From positions 15,324 through 79,323 of the forward strand of contig DATBLE010000010.1 of the NCBI GenBank assembly GCA_036555585.1: DNA of 64,000 bases, given 5' to 3'. This stretch comes from DATBLE01 sp036555585 (GTDB lineage Bacteria; Actinomycetota; Thermoleophilia; Gaiellales; Gaiellaceae). Below, one piece after another: positions 1 to 7,003 of this stretch (its first letter is position 1; every line of letters begins with the position of its first letter). Below the pieces are notes generated by a model, which worked only from the letters and a program-made list of their open reading frames with translations, was not told the origin of the DNA and did no database searches. The translations under genes were made by a program, and so were the position numbers.

Positions 1-144
1 ACCAGCGTCGAACCAGGCGTGAGGGCCGGCGGCAGTTCGAAGGACGTCCTCTTAGGTCCATCTACGGCCCCTGCTCGTACCGCTTCGTCCTGCCCGGCCC
101 GGCGGCTGCCGGTACTGCCAGGATCGGCAGTCCGCCCTGCGGCC

Positions 145-150
145 TAGACT
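145..150 (+). promoter_or_regulatory. -10 box TAGACT of a leaderless promoter
   Basis: TAGACT (TANNNT type) ends 7 nt before the GTG at 158 and there is no Shine-Dalgarno sequence between them, so the transcript would begin at or next to the start codon. The remaining bases 1-144 hold no gene that I recognise. Confidence 0.45.
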
Positions 151-157
151 CGCCTCC

Positions 158-1285
158 GTGACGGGGAGAACGCAGGAGGCCTTGTACTCGGAGATCGACC
201 TCGAGCTGTCCTGGTCGGAGGACGAGCTGCCCCAGGTCGAGCGGACGAAGCACGTTCACAGCCTCCACCCGTACCTCGGCAAGTTCATCCCCCAGCTCGT
301 CGACGTCTTCCTCCATCGCTACTTCACTCCCCGCGACTGTGTCTACGACCCGTTCGTGGGATCCGGGACCACTCTCGTGGAGGCGAGCGTCTTCGGAGCA
401 TCCTCCGTCGGTTGCGACATCTCGGCGTTCAACTGCCTGCTGGCGCGGGTCAAGACTGCGCGCTACTCGCTCGGCGTGCTCGAGCTAGGTCTGAAGGGAG
501 CGCTCGAGGAGGCCCGGCGAAGCCAGTCGGCAACGGGTGCTCAGGCAAGCGAATGGCTTCGGGCCTGGTTCTCGGAGCGCGCTCTCGGCGAGCTCCTGGC
601 CTACCGCGCGGCGATCGCAAACCTCGACGATCCGATCGCAGACGTGGCGAGGGTGATCCTGAGTCGGTCTGCGCGGTCTGCTCGTCGGACAACCCACTTC
701 GACCTCGACTTTCCACGCTCTCCCCAGCTCGAGCCGTACTGGTGCCACAAGCACCGGCGCACCTGCCAACCAGTGGATGAAGCCTCGAAGTTCCTGCAGA
801 GATACACGCTCGACACGATGCGTCGGCTGCGTGAGTTCGCGCAGATGCGACGCGCAGGCAAGGCGCATGTCCTCCACGCAGACTCACGTCTGGTCGAGCT
901 TCCCGTTCGGGCAACCGGGATCGTCACGTCGCCCCCGTATCCGGGTCTGATCGACTACCACGAGCAGCACCGGTACGCCTACGAGCTGCTCGAGCTCCCG
1001 GATCGGCGCGAGGAGGAGATCGGGCCTGCTACTCGCGGTCGGTCGCGTCAGGCCGTTCGCGCATACGTGGAGAACATGGTTGCCGTCTTCGCGCACGCGC
1101 GCGCTCGGCTTCCTCGGGGGGCACCTGTCGTCATCGTCGTCAATGACTCCAGGTCGCTCTACCCCGAGATCCTCGACCGGTCCGGACTGTCGCTCGAGGA
1201 GCGATTGACCAGACACGTCAACCGTCGAACGGGGCGGCGCGCGGGTGAGTTCTTCGAGGAAGTGCTCGTCTGCTCGACGAGATAG
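158..1285 (+). CDS. DNA methyltransferase, N4/N6 amino type
   Basis: This 375-residue protein looks like an S-adenosylmethionine-dependent DNA methylase that modifies an exocyclic amino group. DPFVGSGTT at residues 64-72 is the SAM-binding motif I, and TSPPY at 257-261 is the catalytic motif IV; the TSPPY form is commonest in N4-cytosine enzymes. A stretch with KHVHSLHPYLGKFIP near residues 31-45 is typical of the family. The roughly 180 residues between the two motifs would hold a target-recognition region. No restriction endonuclease lies next to it, so it behaves as an orphan methylase. The GTG start is supported by the -10 box 7 nt upstream. A Trm11-like RNA methylase is a less likely alternative. 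Target site unknown. Confidence 0.8.
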   Translation: MTGRTQEALYSEIDLELSWSEDELPQVERTKHVHSLHPYLGKFIPQLVDVFLHRYFTPRDCVYDPFVGSGTTLVEASVFGASSVGCDISAFNCLLARVKTARYSLGVLELGLKGALEEARRSQSATGAQASEWLRAWFSERALGELLAYRAAIANLDDPIADVARVILSRSARSARRTTHFDLDFPRSPQLEPYWCHKHRRTCQPVDEASKFLQRYTLDTMRRLREFAQMRRAGKAHVLHADSRLVELPVRATGIVTSPPYPGLIDYHEQHRYAYELLELPDRREEEIGPATRGRSRQAVRAYVENMVAVFAHARARLPRGAPVVIVVNDSRSLYPEILDRSGLSLEERLTRHVNRRTGRRAGEFFEEVLVCSTR

Positions 1286-1293
1286 CCGGCGAC

Positions 1294-1578
1294 CTAGATC
1301 CTCTCGCCCTCGACGAATGCGAGGCAGACGGGAAAGTCCTCGACAGACGTCGGCTCCGGGAGGCCGTGGCGCTGTCGGAGAGCGCGGAAGCCCGCGCCGG
1401 CGAAGAAGCCGTCGAAGACCTCCTTCGACGGACAGGTGTCGACCAGGACGATGCCGTCGTCGTCGCGGAGGCAGAGGTGGAGCCGCATGTTCTCGGCGGG
1501 GATCTCGGCGACCATCGACTCGTAGCTGCGCAGCAGCTCGTCGGGATCGCCTGCGAACCTCCAGATCGACGCGTGCAT
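1294..1578 (-). CDS. Small ABM-like (dimeric alpha/beta barrel) protein
   Basis: A 94-residue protein beginning MHASIWRFAGDPDEL and continuing with alternating hydrophobic strands and a C-terminal VCLAFVEGERI. The pattern resembles small antibiotic-biosynthesis-monooxygenase-type (ABM) domain proteins, which form dimeric ferredoxin-like barrels; no catalytic residue can be assigned. Upstream in-frame ATGs exist at 1593 and 1623, but the conserved-looking sequence begins at the ATG at 1578, so I prefer that start. It is transcribed divergently from the acetyltransferase gene and ends 9 bp from the stop of the methylase gene. Function unknown. Confidence 0.6.
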   Translation of the reverse strand: MHASIWRFAGDPDELLRSYESMVAEIPAENMRLHLCLRDDDGIVLVDTCPSKEVFDGFFAGAGFRALRQRHGLPEPTSVEDFPVCLAFVEGERI

Positions 1579-1598
1579 GGCCGCGGAGATCATGCCGC

Positions 1599-1604
1599 TA
1601 CGCT
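1599..1604 (+). promoter_or_regulatory. -10 box TACGCT of a leaderless promoter
   Basis: TACGCT lies 9 nt before the GTG at 1614 of the acetyltransferase gene, with no Shine-Dalgarno sequence between. It is one of a series of similarly placed boxes in this window. Confidence 0.35.
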
Positions 1605-1613
1605 GGGCGATCG

Positions 1614-2159
1614 GTGGACGCACCCGTGACGATCGAGCGCCTGGACGGCGCGGCCGCCCGAAGCCACCGCGACGCCCTCGCCGCCGTGCTCCACGACTGC
1701 GTCAAGGGCGGGGCGTCGGTCAGCTTCATGGCGCCGTTCACGGTGGAAGAGGCGCGCGCCTACTTCGAGTCGGTCGAGGCGGGCGTCGAGGCCGGCAGCC
1801 GAGTCCTGCTGGCAGCGTTCGACGGGGACGAGCTCGTCGGGACGGTTCAGGTCGCGGCCGCCTGGCCGCCGAATCAGCCGCACCGCGCCGACGTCGCAAA
1901 GCTGCTGGTACGCCGGTCGGCGCGCCGGCGAGGCGTGGGACGGAAGCTCATGGAGCGGGCCGAAGCCGAGGCGCTGGCCGAGGGCTGGACGCTGCTCGTC
2001 CTGGATACCGTCACCGGCGATCCGGCCGAGCGACTCTACGAGCGGATGGGGTGGACGAAGGTGGGGGTGATCCCGAACTTCGCGCTCTACCCGGACGGGC
2101 GGCCCTGCGACACGACCGTCTTCTGGAAGGCCCCCGGGGGCGTTCAGGCCGGAGCGTAG
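1614..2159 (+). CDS. GNAT-family N-acetyltransferase
   Basis: A 181-residue GNAT-fold acetyltransferase. The acetyl-CoA pyrophosphate loop is visible as RRGVGRKLMERAEAEA, preceded by the beta strand with LVGTVQVAA and VAKLLVRRSAR, and followed by the late GNAT motif RLYERMGWTKVGVIPNFALYPDGRPCDTTVFW. The overall form resembles small acetyltransferases that modify amines or antibiotics, but the substrate cannot be read from sequence. GTG 1614 fits an upstream -10 box; GTG 1626 (VTIERLDG) is an alternative. The 3' end overlaps the convergent parB gene by 16 bp. Confidence 0.8.
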   Translation: MDAPVTIERLDGAAARSHRDALAAVLHDCVKGGASVSFMAPFTVEEARAYFESVEAGVEAGSRVLLAAFDGDELVGTVQVAAAWPPNQPHRADVAKLLVRRSARRRGVGRKLMERAEAEALAEGWTLLVLDTVTGDPAERLYERMGWTKVGVIPNFALYPDGRPCDTTVFWKAPGGVQAGA

Positions 2160-3007
2160 CGTTCCAGTGCCTCGGCGAGCTCGGCCAGCTCGTACTCGTC
2201 GGCGAACTGGATCTCGAGCCGGCCGCGCGTCAGCCGGACCGGCAGGCCGGTCAGCCGCTCGACTGCCGTGCGCACGCGGGCGGCCAGCGCCGGGTCGACC
2301 GGCGCGCCCTTGACCCGGGGCTTCTGCTGTGCTCCCGCCCACCGCGCTCTCTGCTCCGCCGCGCGCACCGACATGCCCGTCTTGACGATCTCGCGGGCGA
2401 GCCTGCGGCGCCCCTCCTGGTCGGGGACGGCGAGCACCGCCCGCGCGTGACCCTCGCTCAGCTCGCCACGCTCGACGAGCGCAAGGACGTCGTCGGAGAG
2501 CTCCAGCAGCCGGATGCGGTTCGACACCGACGGCTTCGAGCGCCCGACCCGTTCTGCCACCTCGCCGAGCGAGAGCCCGAACTCGTCGATCAGGAGCGCG
2601 CACGCTCGCGCCTCCTCCACCGGGGACAGGTCCTCGCGGGCGACGTTCTCGACCAGGGCGAGCAGGAGCGACTCGGTGTCGTCGGCGTCGCGGACGAGCG
2701 CCGGCACGGTCGGCAGCCCTGCCTGGCGCGCGGCTCGCCAGCGCCGCTCGCCGGCGATCAGCTCGAACCCGCCGGCGGGCCGGTGACGGACGACGACGGG
2801 CTGGATCACGCCCTGCGACCGCACCGAGTCGGCGAGCCCGTGCGCCGCCTCGGAGTCGTGGCGCTTTCTGGGCTGCCGCGGATTGGGATGGATCGTCTCC
2901 ACCGGCAGCTGCGTCAGCTCGGTCCGGGAAGCCCCGCCCATCAAGACCTCGAGGCCGCGCCCGAGCCCCCTTCTTGCGGACCGCACGTCGTCAGGAACGC
3001 TCGACAA
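2144..3007 (-). CDS. parB: Chromosome-partitioning protein ParB
   Basis: A 287-residue ParB/Spo0J protein that would load at parS sites near the origin and act with ParA in chromosome segregation. The N-terminal nuclease-like CTP-binding domain shows NPRQPRK and the arginine-rich GERRWRAARQAGL box. ENVAREDLSPVEEARA leads into the central helix-turn-helix (LGEVAERVGRSKPSVSNRIRLLEL), and a C-terminal dimerisation segment follows. An extended N-terminus with RRGLGRGLEVLMGG is typical of the family. Its start overlaps the end of parA by 17 bp, so the two are an operon. No canonical 16-bp parS site (TGTTTCACGTGAAACA) was seen by eye in the window. Confidence 0.95.
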   Translation of the reverse strand: MSSVPDDVRSARRGLGRGLEVLMGGASRTELTQLPVETIHPNPRQPRKRHDSEAAHGLADSVRSQGVIQPVVVRHRPAGGFELIAGERRWRAARQAGLPTVPALVRDADDTESLLLALVENVAREDLSPVEEARACALLIDEFGLSLGEVAERVGRSKPSVSNRIRLLELSDDVLALVERGELSEGHARAVLAVPDQEGRRRLAREIVKTGMSVRAAEQRARWAGAQQKPRVKGAPVDPALAARVRTAVERLTGLPVRLTRGRLEIQFADEYELAELAEALERYAPA

Positions 3008-3746
3008 GCTCCATCGCCACCTTCCAGTAGGCCTCGGCGCCGGGGGACCGGCGGTCGTAGGCGATTGCGGGAAGCCCGTGGCTCGGCGCCTCGGCGAGAC
3101 GCACGGAGCGCGGAACCGACGTCTCGAACACCAGCTCGCCGAGATGGCGGCGCAGCTCCTCGCCGACCTCTGCGGACAGCCGGGTCCGTCCGTCGACCAT
3201 CGTCAGCAGCACCCCGGCGACGGCGAGCCGGGGGTTGAGCCGGGTCTTGACGATCTCCACCGAGCGCAGGAGCTGCGACAGCCCCTCGAGCGCGTAGTAC
3301 TCGGCCTGCACGGGGACGAGCACGCGGTCGGCAGCGGCGAGCGCGTTGACGGTCAGCGGACCGAGCGACGGCGGGCAGTCGAGGAAGACGAAGGCGTACC
3401 CCTCCGCCGCGCCTGCGAGCGAGGCGGCCAGGAACCGCTCGCCGTCGTCACGGCGCGCGAGCTCGACGGCGGCACCGGCGAGGTCGGGCTTCGACGGCAC
3501 GAGCCAGAGGTTCCGGAAGCGCGTCGGCTTCGCCAGCTCGTCGAGCGGCGCGCCGTCGAGCAGGTCGTAGCTGGACGTCCCGTTCGCCTGCTCGCCCAGC
3601 CCCGACGTGGCGTTCGCCTGCGGGTCGAGGTCGACGACGAGCGCCTTCTCGCCGGCCTCGGCGAGGCACGCGGCGAGGTTGACGGCGGTCGTCGTCTTCC
3701 CGACCCCGCCCTTCTGATTCGCGACTGCGTAGACCCGACCGGGCAC
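2991..3746 (-). CDS. parA: Chromosome-partitioning ATPase ParA
   Basis: A 251-residue ParA/Soj ATPase of the deviant Walker family, which binds DNA as an ATP dimer and is driven by ParB. The deviant Walker A box KGGVGKTTT is at the extreme N-terminus (residues 10-18), DLDPQANAT forms the A' region, and VFLDCPPSLG the Walker B. Length and order are normal for a chromosomal ParA without the extra N-terminal DNA-binding domain of plasmid types. The start is GTG. It lies upstream of parB in the same minus-strand block and downstream of rsmG, the usual origin-proximal arrangement. Confidence 0.95.
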   Translation of the reverse strand: MPGRVYAVANQKGGVGKTTTAVNLAACLAEAGEKALVVDLDPQANATSGLGEQANGTSSYDLLDGAPLDELAKPTRFRNLWLVPSKPDLAGAAVELARRDDGERFLAASLAGAAEGYAFVFLDCPPSLGPLTVNALAAADRVLVPVQAEYYALEGLSQLLRSVEIVKTRLNPRLAVAGVLLTMVDGRTRLSAEVGEELRRHLGELVFETSVPRSVRLAEAPSHGLPAIAYDRRSPGAEAYWKVAMELVERS

Positions 3747-3793
3747 TCGAACATTCTTTCTTCGCGGCCGGACAGGCCGCTCCTCTAGTCCGT

Positions 3794-3819
3794 GCGCTCG
3801 GGCTCAGTCGCCCGAGCGC
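3794..3819 (-). terminator. 10-bp hairpin between rsmG and parA
   Basis: Arms 3794-3803 and 3810-3819 are perfect inverted repeats (GCGCTCGGGC) with a 6-nt loop. It lies just after the rsmG stop on the minus strand. No T-tract follows, so it may be a weak terminator or a processing/stability hairpin at the junction with parA. Confidence 0.4.
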
Positions 3820-3837
3820 GAGTGCCAACGCCGGCGC

Positions 3838-4449
3838 CTACGTCAATGGTCGCTTTCGGGCAATGCCCGGTCTGCGCGGAAACCCTGCCGGAGTGGGCGC
3901 GACCTTCGGCACGACGAGGAGGCCCGGGTGGAGCTCCGGTTCACCGCCGCCGAGCTGCGGCGAGGCGGCAGCCACGGCATCGGCGTCGGCCGAGGGGCCG
4001 ACGAACAGGATCGCCGCACCGCCCACCGCGACCAGCGGCAGGCACCATTCGAGCGCGACAGGCGGCGGGGCAAGCGCCTTCGCGACCGCGACCCCGAACG
4101 TGTCGACGGGCTGTTCTTCCGCGCGGCCGCACACGACGCGCACGTTGGGGAAGTCCCGCGCGATCGACTCGAGGAAGTCGCATTTCCGTCTGGTCGCTTC
4201 GAGCAGGACGACCTCGCGCTCGGGCAGTGCCGCCGCGATCGGGATCCCCGGAGCACCGCCTCCGGAACCGACGTCCACCAGAGGCCCTTCGTAGCGCTCG
4301 ACGAGCGGGACGGCGGCGAGACTCTGCTCCAGGTGGACCCGGCGGGCCTCAGCCGGGTCGGTGACGGCGGTCAGTCCCGGCGTTCCGAGCAGCCGCTCCA
4401 GCCAGCGCTCAATCGGGCTCGACGACGACGTATCGATACGGCTCGTCAC
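3838..4449 (-). CDS. rsmG: 16S rRNA (guanine-N7) methyltransferase RsmG
   Basis: About 203 residues. RsmG (GidB) methylates N7 of G527 in 16S rRNA (E. coli numbering). The SAM site LVDVGSGGGAPGIPIA is clear, followed by VVLLEATRRKCDFL and VRVVCGRAEE, all characteristic of RsmG. The N-terminal helical region ERWLERLLGTPGLTAVTDPAEARRVH is also typical. The start is uncertain: the nearest in-frame GTG is at 4449, giving a 41-bp overlap with jag; there is no ATG close to the conserved sequence. Position between jag and parA matches the common origin cluster. Confidence 0.9.
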   Translation of the reverse strand: MTSRIDTSSSSPIERWLERLLGTPGLTAVTDPAEARRVHLEQSLAAVPLVERYEGPLVDVGSGGGAPGIPIAAALPEREVVLLEATRRKCDFLESIARDFPNVRVVCGRAEEQPVDTFGVAVAKALAPPPVALEWCLPLVAVGGAAILFVGPSADADAVAAASPQLGGGEPELHPGLLVVPKVAPTPAGFPRRPGIARKRPLT

Positions 4450-5092
4450 CCTCGCTGCGCGTGCCCACGCCGGGCTCGTCCTGGAGCCGGAGGTGGACGA
4501 TCCTGCGCTCGATCGAGGACATCGGCTCGAGCTCGACCGGCTCTCCCGTCGACGTGGCGCGCCGGGCGCTGCGCACCGCGAGAGCCTCGAGCGTCTCGCG
4601 ACGGCGATCGCGGTAGCCGGCAGCGTCGACGACCACGTCCTTGCGGTCGTCACCGTAGGTGCGGTAGGCAACCGCGCTGGCGAGGTACTGGATCGCGTCG
4701 ATCGTCTGGCCGTGGCGGCCGATCAGCAGGCCGAGGTCGCCGCCGGTCAGGGAGGCGGTGACCGTCTCGTCGTCTTCGCCGACGTCGATCCGGCAGTCGA
4801 CCCCCAGCGCGGCGACGATCCGGCCGAGCAGGTCGCGCAGGTCGGCCGCGAGCGTCGACTCGTCCCCGGAAGCCGTCGGCGGCGCGGGCACCGCAGCAGC
4901 GTCCACGGTCGCGGTCACCCGCGCCGGGGCATAGCCGACGCCGAGCAGCCCGCGCTCTCCTTCCGAGACCACCTCGAAGCGGACCGCGGACTTGTCCAGA
5001 CCGGGGAGCAGCCGCTCGAGCTCGCGCAGCGCCTGCCACTTGGCTTCGCCGACCGTCTCCCCGGTCGCCTCGACCTGATGGGGCTCGCTCAT
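4409..5092 (-). CDS. jag: Jag/KhpB RNA-binding protein (KH + R3H)
   Basis: A 227-residue protein with the three Jag parts in order: an N-terminal Jag_N domain (EATGETVGEAKWQALRELE), a KH domain with GLLIGRHGQTIDAIQYL in which the GxxG loop is GRHG, and a C-terminal R3H domain ending ERRIVHLRLQDEPGV and YRYVVVEPD. Jag homologues bind RNA and influence cell-wall and division processes in Gram-positive bacteria. The ATG at 5092 overlaps the yidC stop as ATGA, so translation is probably coupled. Confidence 0.9.
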   Translation of the reverse strand: MSEPHQVEATGETVGEAKWQALRELERLLPGLDKSAVRFEVVSEGERGLLGVGYAPARVTATVDAAAVPAPPTASGDESTLAADLRDLLGRIVAALGVDCRIDVGEDDETVTASLTGGDLGLLIGRHGQTIDAIQYLASAVAYRTYGDDRKDVVVDAAGYRDRRRETLEALAVRSARRATSTGEPVELEPMSSIERRIVHLRLQDEPGVGTRSEGDEPYRYVVVEPD

Positions 5093-5913
5093 CGGCCGCC
5101 TTTCCGCTTCTTCTTGCGCTTGACCCGCCGGGGCGCGGCCGGGGCCGAGCGGACCGCGGCCGGTGCCCGCTCGCGCGTCTCGGCGACACCGTCGGTGGAG
5201 GCTGCCTCCTCCTTCGGAGGAGTGCGCGACGAGCGCTTCGGGGGCGGGGCCGGCTTCGGCACCATCCGTCGCGTGATGATCCCCTGGCCGACGGTCCACA
5301 GGTTCGTCGTCATCCAGTACATGAGCAGGCCGACGGGGAACCGGCTGACGAACGGCAGGATGAAGAACGGCACGATCATGAACAGGATCCGCTGGCTCCG
5401 GGGGATGTTCGGAGGCGTGCCGAAGTAGGCGTAGCCGACCTGGCTGCCGAGGTAGAGGACGAGCAGCACGTAGCCCGACCAGTGCTCGGTGACGTGGGCG
5501 GTGATGTTCGGGACGATCAGCCAGTGCAGCTCGCTCGGAAGCGCGGTGACGTGCTTCGTGAAGTTCTTCAGGACGAAGTAGAGGGCGAAGAAGACCGGGA
5601 TCTGCACCAGCATCGGCAGGCAGGACGCCGCCGGGTTGATCTCGTTCTCCTTGTAGAACTTCATCAGCTCCTCGTTGAGGCGCTGCCGGTCGCCCTTGTA
5701 CTTCTGCTGGATCGCCTTCATCTCCGGCATGTGCGCCTGCATGCGCTGCATCGAGTGGATCTGGCGCACCATGATCGGCACGAGCGCGATGCGGACGATG
5801 ATCGTCAGGGCGACGATCGACCAGCCCCACGAGAGGCCGATGGTGTCGTGCAGGTGCTGGAGCAGCCAGGCGAGCGCGTTCTCGATCGGGCTGAGGATGC
5901 CGCCGACGATCAC
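5089..5913 (-). CDS. yidC: Membrane protein insertase YidC/Oxa1
   Basis: About 274 residues. This Oxa1/YidC-family insertase places membrane proteins in the inner membrane, alone or with SecYEG. It has the short Gram-positive form with five hydrophobic segments, beginning at GWSIVALTIIVRIALVPI, where the arginine is the conserved positive residue of the insertion groove. NPAASCLPMLVQIPVFFALYFVL follows, then FGTPPNIPRSQRILFMIVPFF. The C-terminal tail is strongly basic (RRVKRKKKRKGGR), as in ribosome-binding YidC tails. GTG 5913 overlaps the yidD stop as GTGA, so I prefer it to the in-frame ATG at 5952. Confidence 0.93.
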   Translation of the reverse strand: MIVGGILSPIENALAWLLQHLHDTIGLSWGWSIVALTIIVRIALVPIMVRQIHSMQRMQAHMPEMKAIQQKYKGDRQRLNEELMKFYKENEINPAASCLPMLVQIPVFFALYFVLKNFTKHVTALPSELHWLIVPNITAHVTEHWSGYVLLVLYLGSQVGYAYFGTPPNIPRSQRILFMIVPFFILPFVSRFPVGLLMYWMTTNLWTVGQGIITRRMVPKPAPPPKRSSRTPPKEEAASTDGVAETRERAPAAVRSAPAAPRRVKRKKKRKGGR

Positions 5914-6125
5914 CGCAGCCGCCCCGGATAGTCGACGCCGCCGTGGCTCCACGGGTTGCAGCGGGCGAGGCGCCAGGCGGACTTGAGCGTCCCGCGGATC
6001 GGGCCGAATTCACGGTAGGCGAGCGAGGCGTACTCCGAGCAGGACGGGTGGTACTTGCAGGTCGGCGCCCCGGCGACCCCGGGCGAGGGGAAGAACGCCC
6101 GGAGCGCGATGCTCAGGTGCTTCAC
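5910..6125 (-). CDS. yidD: Membrane protein insertion efficiency factor YidD
   Basis: A 71-residue YidD protein. Hallmarks are CKYHPSCSEYA (residues 23-33) and RCNPWSHGGVDYP near the C-terminus. YidD is a small membrane-associated protein that assists YidC-dependent insertion. The ATG at 6125 overlaps the rnpA stop (ATGA) and the gene overlaps yidC, giving a tightly coupled rpmH-rnpA-yidD-yidC-jag-rsmG-parA-parB block. Confidence 0.95.
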   Translation of the reverse strand: MKHLSIALRAFFPSPGVAGAPTCKYHPSCSEYASLAYREFGPIRGTLKSAWRLARCNPWSHGGVDYPGRLR

Positions 6126-6466
6126 GCGCCCGCCTTTCCGAGGACCTCGTCGAGGCGCTCGCCGAGCCAGCCGGCGTCGCGGTCGGCCAGGGCCTCGCCC
6201 AGCGCGGGCCGCGCGACCAGCACGTAGTCGCGGCCTGCGGGCACGCGGTCGACGCGAGCGTGCCAGCTCTCGCGGAGGCGGCGCTTCACGCGGTTCCGCT
6301 CCACCGCGCTGCCGGCGCCCTTCGGCACGGCGATGCCCAGGCGCGGCTCCCCCTCGTCGTCGCGCGGAAACCAGTACAGGACGAGAAAACGGGTGGACAC
6401 CGACCGGCCGTGACGGTAGACCGCGTCGAAGTCCCGCGAGCGGGAGAGACGATACCGGCGCTGCAC
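6122..6466 (-). CDS. rnpA: Ribonuclease P protein component
   Basis: A 114-residue RnpA protein, the protein subunit that assists the catalytic RNA of RNase P in trimming the 5' ends of tRNAs. The RNR signature ERNRVKRRLRE is at residues 56-66, and the N-terminal LSRSRDFDAVYRHGRS is typical. It follows rpmH and overlaps yidD by 4 bp. Confidence 0.95.
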   Translation of the reverse strand: MQRRYRLSRSRDFDAVYRHGRSVSTRFLVLYWFPRDDEGEPRLGIAVPKGAGSAVERNRVKRRLRESWHARVDRVPAGRDYVLVARPALGEALADRDAGWLGERLDEVLGKAGA

Positions 6467-6482
6467 GAGCGTGCGACCCGCG

Positions 6483-6617
6483 TCAGGCGGAGAGCCGCTT
6501 CCGGCCCTTCGCGCGGCGGCGCTTGAGGATCATGCGGCCTGCGCGGCTGGACATGCGCGCACGGAAGCCGTGCTTGCGCTTCCGGCGCCGTACGTTGGGC
6601 TGGTAGGTGCGCTTCAC
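6483..6617 (-). CDS. rpmH: 50S ribosomal protein L34
   Basis: A 44-residue, highly basic protein with the family sequence KRTYQPNVRRRKRKHGFRAR and ending KGRKRLSA. The start is GTG at 6617. It heads the minus-strand block on the other side of the origin from dnaA. Confidence 0.97.
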   Translation of the reverse strand: MKRTYQPNVRRRKRKHGFRARMSSRAGRMILKRRRAKGRKRLSA

Positions 6618-6683
6618 CGGTCGATGCTCGCTTCGCGGGGGCTTCTGAACACGAAAACGGCGGCCTCTGGGCCGCGGGTCGCC

Positions 6684-6689
6684 AGTATA
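6684..6689 (-). promoter_or_regulatory. -10 box TATACT upstream of rpmH
   Basis: On the minus strand TATACT lies 67 nt before the rpmH start. It is a near-consensus -10; no convincing -35 hexamer was found at the expected distance. Confidence 0.5.
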
Positions 6690-6936
6690 GACGAGCCTCG
6701 TTCGAGTGGGCCTACGAGCCGCCCGTCGATTTCCGACCGCAACGTGCGGACGAGTTCTCCACAGCCGAGATGTGGACAAAGGCGGGGAGGAAAGAGCGAG
6801 CAGAGAGGGTGTTTTTCGCGCGCCCTATCACCCTTTCGAGTCCCGCTGTCCACACCTGTGGAGAGCGATGTGGAACCACGCTAAGTTCCTGCAAATAAGC
6901 GGTTTCTGCCGAAGGCGGCGAGGTCCGGAGGCGCCG

Positions 6937-6965
6937 TTGTCGGGCCCTCGCCACGTTGCTATGCT
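6937..6965 (+). promoter_or_regulatory. Probable dnaA promoter
   Basis: TTGTCG (6937-6942) and TATGCT (6960-6965) are separated by exactly 17 nt, a good housekeeping-type promoter. Transcription would start near 6972, giving a leader of about 30 nt with GAGGAGGA (6983-6990) ahead of the GTG at 7004. Confidence 0.55.
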
Positions 6966-7003
6966 CGGCGCTCGCTGTCGTCGAGGAGGAGCGGGCCCCC
7001 CGG

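Larger units (their letters stand above)
6618..7003. other. oriC: Chromosomal replication origin region (oriC), rpmH-dnaA spacer
   Basis: The 386-bp spacer between divergent rpmH and dnaA has no gene but several DnaA-box-like 9-mers. These are TTCTCCACA (6755-6763), TGTGGACAA (6771-6779, the complement of TTGTCCACA), CTGTCCACA (6846-6854), TGTGGAGAG (6857-6865) and TGTGGAACC (6869-6877). The pair 6846-6865 forms an inverted arrangement. A clearly AT-rich unwinding element is lacking; the least GC-rich stretch is 6878-6906. The location is the normal oriC position. Confidence 0.75.

Noticed and set aside
158..2159. Restriction-modification system with the first methylase
   Set aside because: The neighbours are a small ABM-like protein and an acetyltransferase; no nuclease motif was seen. 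Genes before position 1 cannot be judged.
2900..7000. parS sites near parA/parB and the origin
   Set aside because: No 16-bp TGTTTCACGTGAAACA or close variant was seen; short CACGTG matches elsewhere have unrelated flanks.
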